This document shows, piece by piece, positions 30,541 to 32,695 of a stretch of DNA of 32,695 bases. Position numbers and translations under genes: made by a program. The notes under the pieces were generated by a model. That model was not told the DNA's origin. It saw only the letters and a program-made list of their open reading frames with translations, and made no database searches. The stretch spans positions 1-32,695 of the forward strand of contig JAHRAH010000120.1 in assembly GCA_020027345.1 (NCBI GenBank). The letters run 5' to 3'. How positions within the stretch are numbered: the first letter of the stretch is position 1; every line of letters begins with the position of its first letter. The DNA is from Gammaproteobacteria bacterium. GTDB taxonomy: Bacteria > Pseudomonadota > Gammaproteobacteria > Tethybacterales > Persebacteraceae.

Positions 30541-30648
30541 GCGTCATTCCCGCACTCCTGTTAAAAGGCGGGAATCCAGCGAATTAAAACCATCCGCACA
30601 AATTAATTTGCTGGATTCCCGCCTCTGGAAAAAGTGCGGGAATGACGC
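30541..30648. repeat. Inverted pair of long-form repeats
   Basis: GCGTCATTCCCGCACTCCTG... (30541-30580) and an inverted copy (30610-30648) with a differing centre, separated by 29 nt. The right arm ends 2 nt from the stop codon of the minus-strand exported-protein gene, so the pair could form a bidirectional terminator-like stem. Confidence 0.85.
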
Positions 30649-30650
30649 GG

Positions 30651-32695
30651 TTAGGGTGCTATGGAGCCGTCCAGCCGGGTGTCGCCGGAGCGGCAGCGAC
30701 TGTTGCATCGCGCCCCCGCCGATTTCAGGTAGGTGCGCGTCGCTTCCCGGTTGCGCGAATTGGCGGTATCCAGCGGAGTAAAGTTGAATTGTGCGTCCAC
30801 CCGATTTATATTCGCCCCCGCTTCCACGAGAACGCGCGCCGCCGTTGTGTTGCCGCTAAACCCGGCGAGCCATAGCGGAAAATTGGAACTGCCGCCAATA
30901 TCTTCCTCAATATCCGCCCCCAGCGATATCATCATCCGCAGCAAATTTTCACTCGGCGCGCTGCCGCTCCATCCGGCGACGCCGTTCCACGAAAGGCGGG
31001 CGCAGGAGCTCATAATGGAACATTCAAATGATTCCAGCGTAAGCAAAAGCGTTACAGGCGGAGTTGCCGCCGAATCGTCGTCCGCAGTTATCGTCCCCGT
31101 AACCGTCCGCGCCCCGGTCGTTACAAACAATATTATGCTGCCGCCGACTTCCGAAAAACCGCCCGGCAGCGAAAAAGTGTAATCGCTCCCGGAATCCAAA
31201 TGCCCGCCGCCGATGCTCACCGAAATAGTCCCCGTGGAACCGGAAATAAACGAAGTGCCGGAAATAGTGGCGGAAACGCTAATATTGGAAAAAGCAGTAA
31301 CCGCGACCGTCAAAAACATATCGGCGACGCCGGAATGCGAATCACTTGCGCGGACGGTTGTCGTAAATTGTCCCGCCGCCGCCGCGTTTGCGACAATCAA
31401 AACAGTGTCATTGACAAAAGAAAAACCGTTCGCCGCGCCCGCAAAATCCGCATTCCCCGGATTGTCTCCGCCGGAGATTGCAACAGTCCCCACCGTCTTC
31501 CCCCCGGCAACAGTCAAAAAGGAAAGCGTCGGCGTCCCCTCAAAACCGATAGTCAACTCCGGCGGATTGACAATTTCCAATGTAACCGCTGCCGTCGCAA
31601 TTTGCAATTCGCCGATGAGGTTTTGCGCGCTCGCAGTCGCCGTCACCGAAACCGTTATCGGCAAATGCGGATTAACCGAAAAACGCAATTCGCCGTCATC
31701 AGTGTCAATCGCAAATGTCGGCGATGCGGGCGCATTAAACAAACCGTAATGAATGCCAGTCCCGCCGCCCGCCGCGAATTGCGCAAGCGGATTGTAATCC
31801 GTATGCGTCGTTACCGTCAAAACATCGCTGTGCGGCGGCGATAACGCAATCCCCGTCACCAGCGTAACAAAAACCGTCAACGAAACCCCGTCGGTATTGT
31901 CGTGCGAATCATTTGCCGTAACCGTTACCGTGAATACCGATGCATTTCCCGCATCAGTAAAAAACAAAAGCCCGTTTGCGTTCAGATTAAATCCGCCCGC
32001 CGGAGTGCCGAGTATCGCCGTAGTGCGAACGCCGTAACCGCCGCCGACGGCGACATTGCCGACGGTCGCATTGTCCCCCGTCGTAAGAAAAACAAAACTC
32101 CCCGCCGACGCAAAACCGATTCCCAAATCGGCGAGTATTGCCCTCGCGTTGCCGACAGCGGATATCGTAAACGGCGCGCTCGCCCCGACAACCGAAACAG
32201 TCCCTTCGTGCAATGTCATAGTCGTGCCGCCGCCGCCGACACCCCACGAAAAACGCGTTCCCAAAAGTCGCAAAGTAACGCCGGGCATTATCACCGTTTG
32301 CAGTCGGTTATTTCCAAAGCGTTCAAACTCGCCGCCGCCGCCGCTCACCGAAAGAATGCGCGCAGTTTGCAAAATGGCGACGGTGCTGTTTGCGTTTAAT
32401 GTCAGATTCCATCCCCCCGCCTGTTGCCGGAAAAACGCCTCGTTGCCGGTTGTGCCCGTTGTTATGTTTACATCGGAAGTCATTGCGAACGCATAGTTGA
32501 CGGTGTTTGCCGCCCGCGCGAATGTCGTTGCCGTCACCGCGCTGCTTATGCCGACCGCCAAACCCGAAGAAACCAAAACCGCCGCGAATTGCGAACCACC
32601 AACACCGGCGCGGGAGATGCGCTGCGAATATTCCCGGCGCGCTGAATCATAAAAATGCAAGCGCGGATTAAAACTCCCCGCCTTTTCCGCGCCCG
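30651..32695 (-). CDS. Large exported protein with cadherin-like and ankyrin repeats (5'-partial)
   Basis: At least 680 residues, open to the right edge; the frame continues past the TTG used by the ORF track, so the true start is probably outside. A hydrophobic stretch (FAAVLVSSGLAVGISSAV) near the start suggests a signal or membrane anchor. The middle is low in charge and rich in G, A, S, T and V, with repeated beta-type units ending in motifs like FTVTVTANDSHDNTDGVSLTV and FTTTVRASDSHSGVADMFLTV, as in cadherin-like modules. The last 130 residues contain two or three ankyrin repeats (LLRMMISLGADIEED, AARVLVEAGANINRVDA). Cell-surface or secreted adhesion and binding is the likely role. No catalytic motif is seen. 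Confidence 0.75.
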   Translation of the reverse strand, partial: GAEKAGSFNPRLHFYDSARREYSQRISRAGVGGSQFAAVLVSSGLAVGISSAVTATTFARAANTVNYAFAMTSDVNITTGTTGNEAFFRQQAGGWNLTLNANSTVAILQTARILSVSGGGGEFERFGNNRLQTVIMPGVTLRLLGTRFSWGVGGGGTTMTLHEGTVSVVGASAPFTISAVGNARAILADLGIGFASAGSFVFLTTGDNATVGNVAVGGGYGVRTTAILGTPAGGFNLNANGLLFFTDAGNASVFTVTVTANDSHDNTDGVSLTVFVTLVTGIALSPPHSDVLTVTTHTDYNPLAQFAAGGGTGIHYGLFNAPASPTFAIDTDDGELRFSVNPHLPITVSVTATASAQNLIGELQIATAAVTLEIVNPPELTIGFEGTPTLSFLTVAGGKTVGTVAISGGDNPGNADFAGAANGFSFVNDTVLIVANAAAAGQFTTTVRASDSHSGVADMFLTVAVTAFSNISVSATISGTSFISGSTGTISVSIGGGHLDSGSDYTFSLPGGFSEVGGSIILFVTTGARTVTGTITADDDSAATPPVTLLLTLESFECSIMSSCARLSWNGVAGWSGSAPSENLLRMMISLGADIEEDIGGSSNFPLWLAGFSGNTTAARVLVEAGANINRVDAQFNFTPLDTANSRNREATRTYLKSAGARCNSRCRSGDTRLDGSIAP

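Larger units (their letters stand above)
30021..30650. other. Gene-free, repeat-rich intergenic region
   Basis: About 630 nt without a convincing gene. It contains one long-form inverted-repeat unit, the second mfd-end copy and an inverted pair of long-form repeats. Upstream of the mfd-end copy, 30431-30472 keeps only faint similarity to the preceding mfd codons. The short ORFs in the track have no recognisable motifs. Confidence 0.7.

Overview
The window looks like a chromosomal segment of a GC-rich proteobacterium whose core genes are interrupted by accessory DNA. The assignment rests on gene content: SerC, DNA polymerase I, a HisN/IMPase-type phosphatase, GalE, a SoeABC-like molybdoenzyme and Mfd. 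No rRNA, tRNA, transposase, integrase or CRISPR array was seen. Taxonomy cannot be settled from one window; a gamma- or alphaproteobacterium, perhaps host-associated because of the exported cadherin-like/ankyrin protein, is a guess.

Layout. 1-7331 (all +): serC, a DddP-like M24 metalloprotein, polA, an inositol-monophosphatase-family gene and galE. 7506-21633: a three-gene sulfite-dehydrogenase-like set (soeA, soeB, soeC) that is no longer contiguous. Two small accessory genes lie between soeA and soeB. A four-gene restriction locus (type III-like methyltransferase, AAA ATPase, PIN-like nuclease, helicase-nuclease) plus a LysE-type exporter lie between soeB and soeC. 21646-23968: an NYN-domain gene (-), a diverged duplicate of the soeC 3' end, and a DUF2130 coiled-coil gene. 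23987-27887: a single-domain asparaginase (-) divergent from mfd (+). 27891-30472: a TPR membrane protein and a zinc-ribbon membrane protein, bracketed by a 58-bp direct repeat of the mfd 3' end. 30651 to the right edge (-): a large exported protein, cut by the window end.

The four restriction genes are linked by three consecutive ATGA stop/start overlaps. They probably work as one translationally coupled defence operon: modification and restriction at the ends, an SMC/OLD-like ATPase and a PIN nuclease in the middle. The ATPase-PIN pair is the best candidate in the window for a little-described system.

Two structural themes recur. First, many genes have a TATAAT-like -10 element only 6-9 nt before the start codon, which implies leaderless mRNAs; most accessory genes instead have a leader with a Shine-Dalgarno. 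Second, accessory genes sit directly after the 3' ends of core genes, next to short inverted repeats (CGTCATTCC...GGAATCCA) or to duplicated core-gene 3' ends. This suggests repeated cassette insertion without an encoded recombinase.
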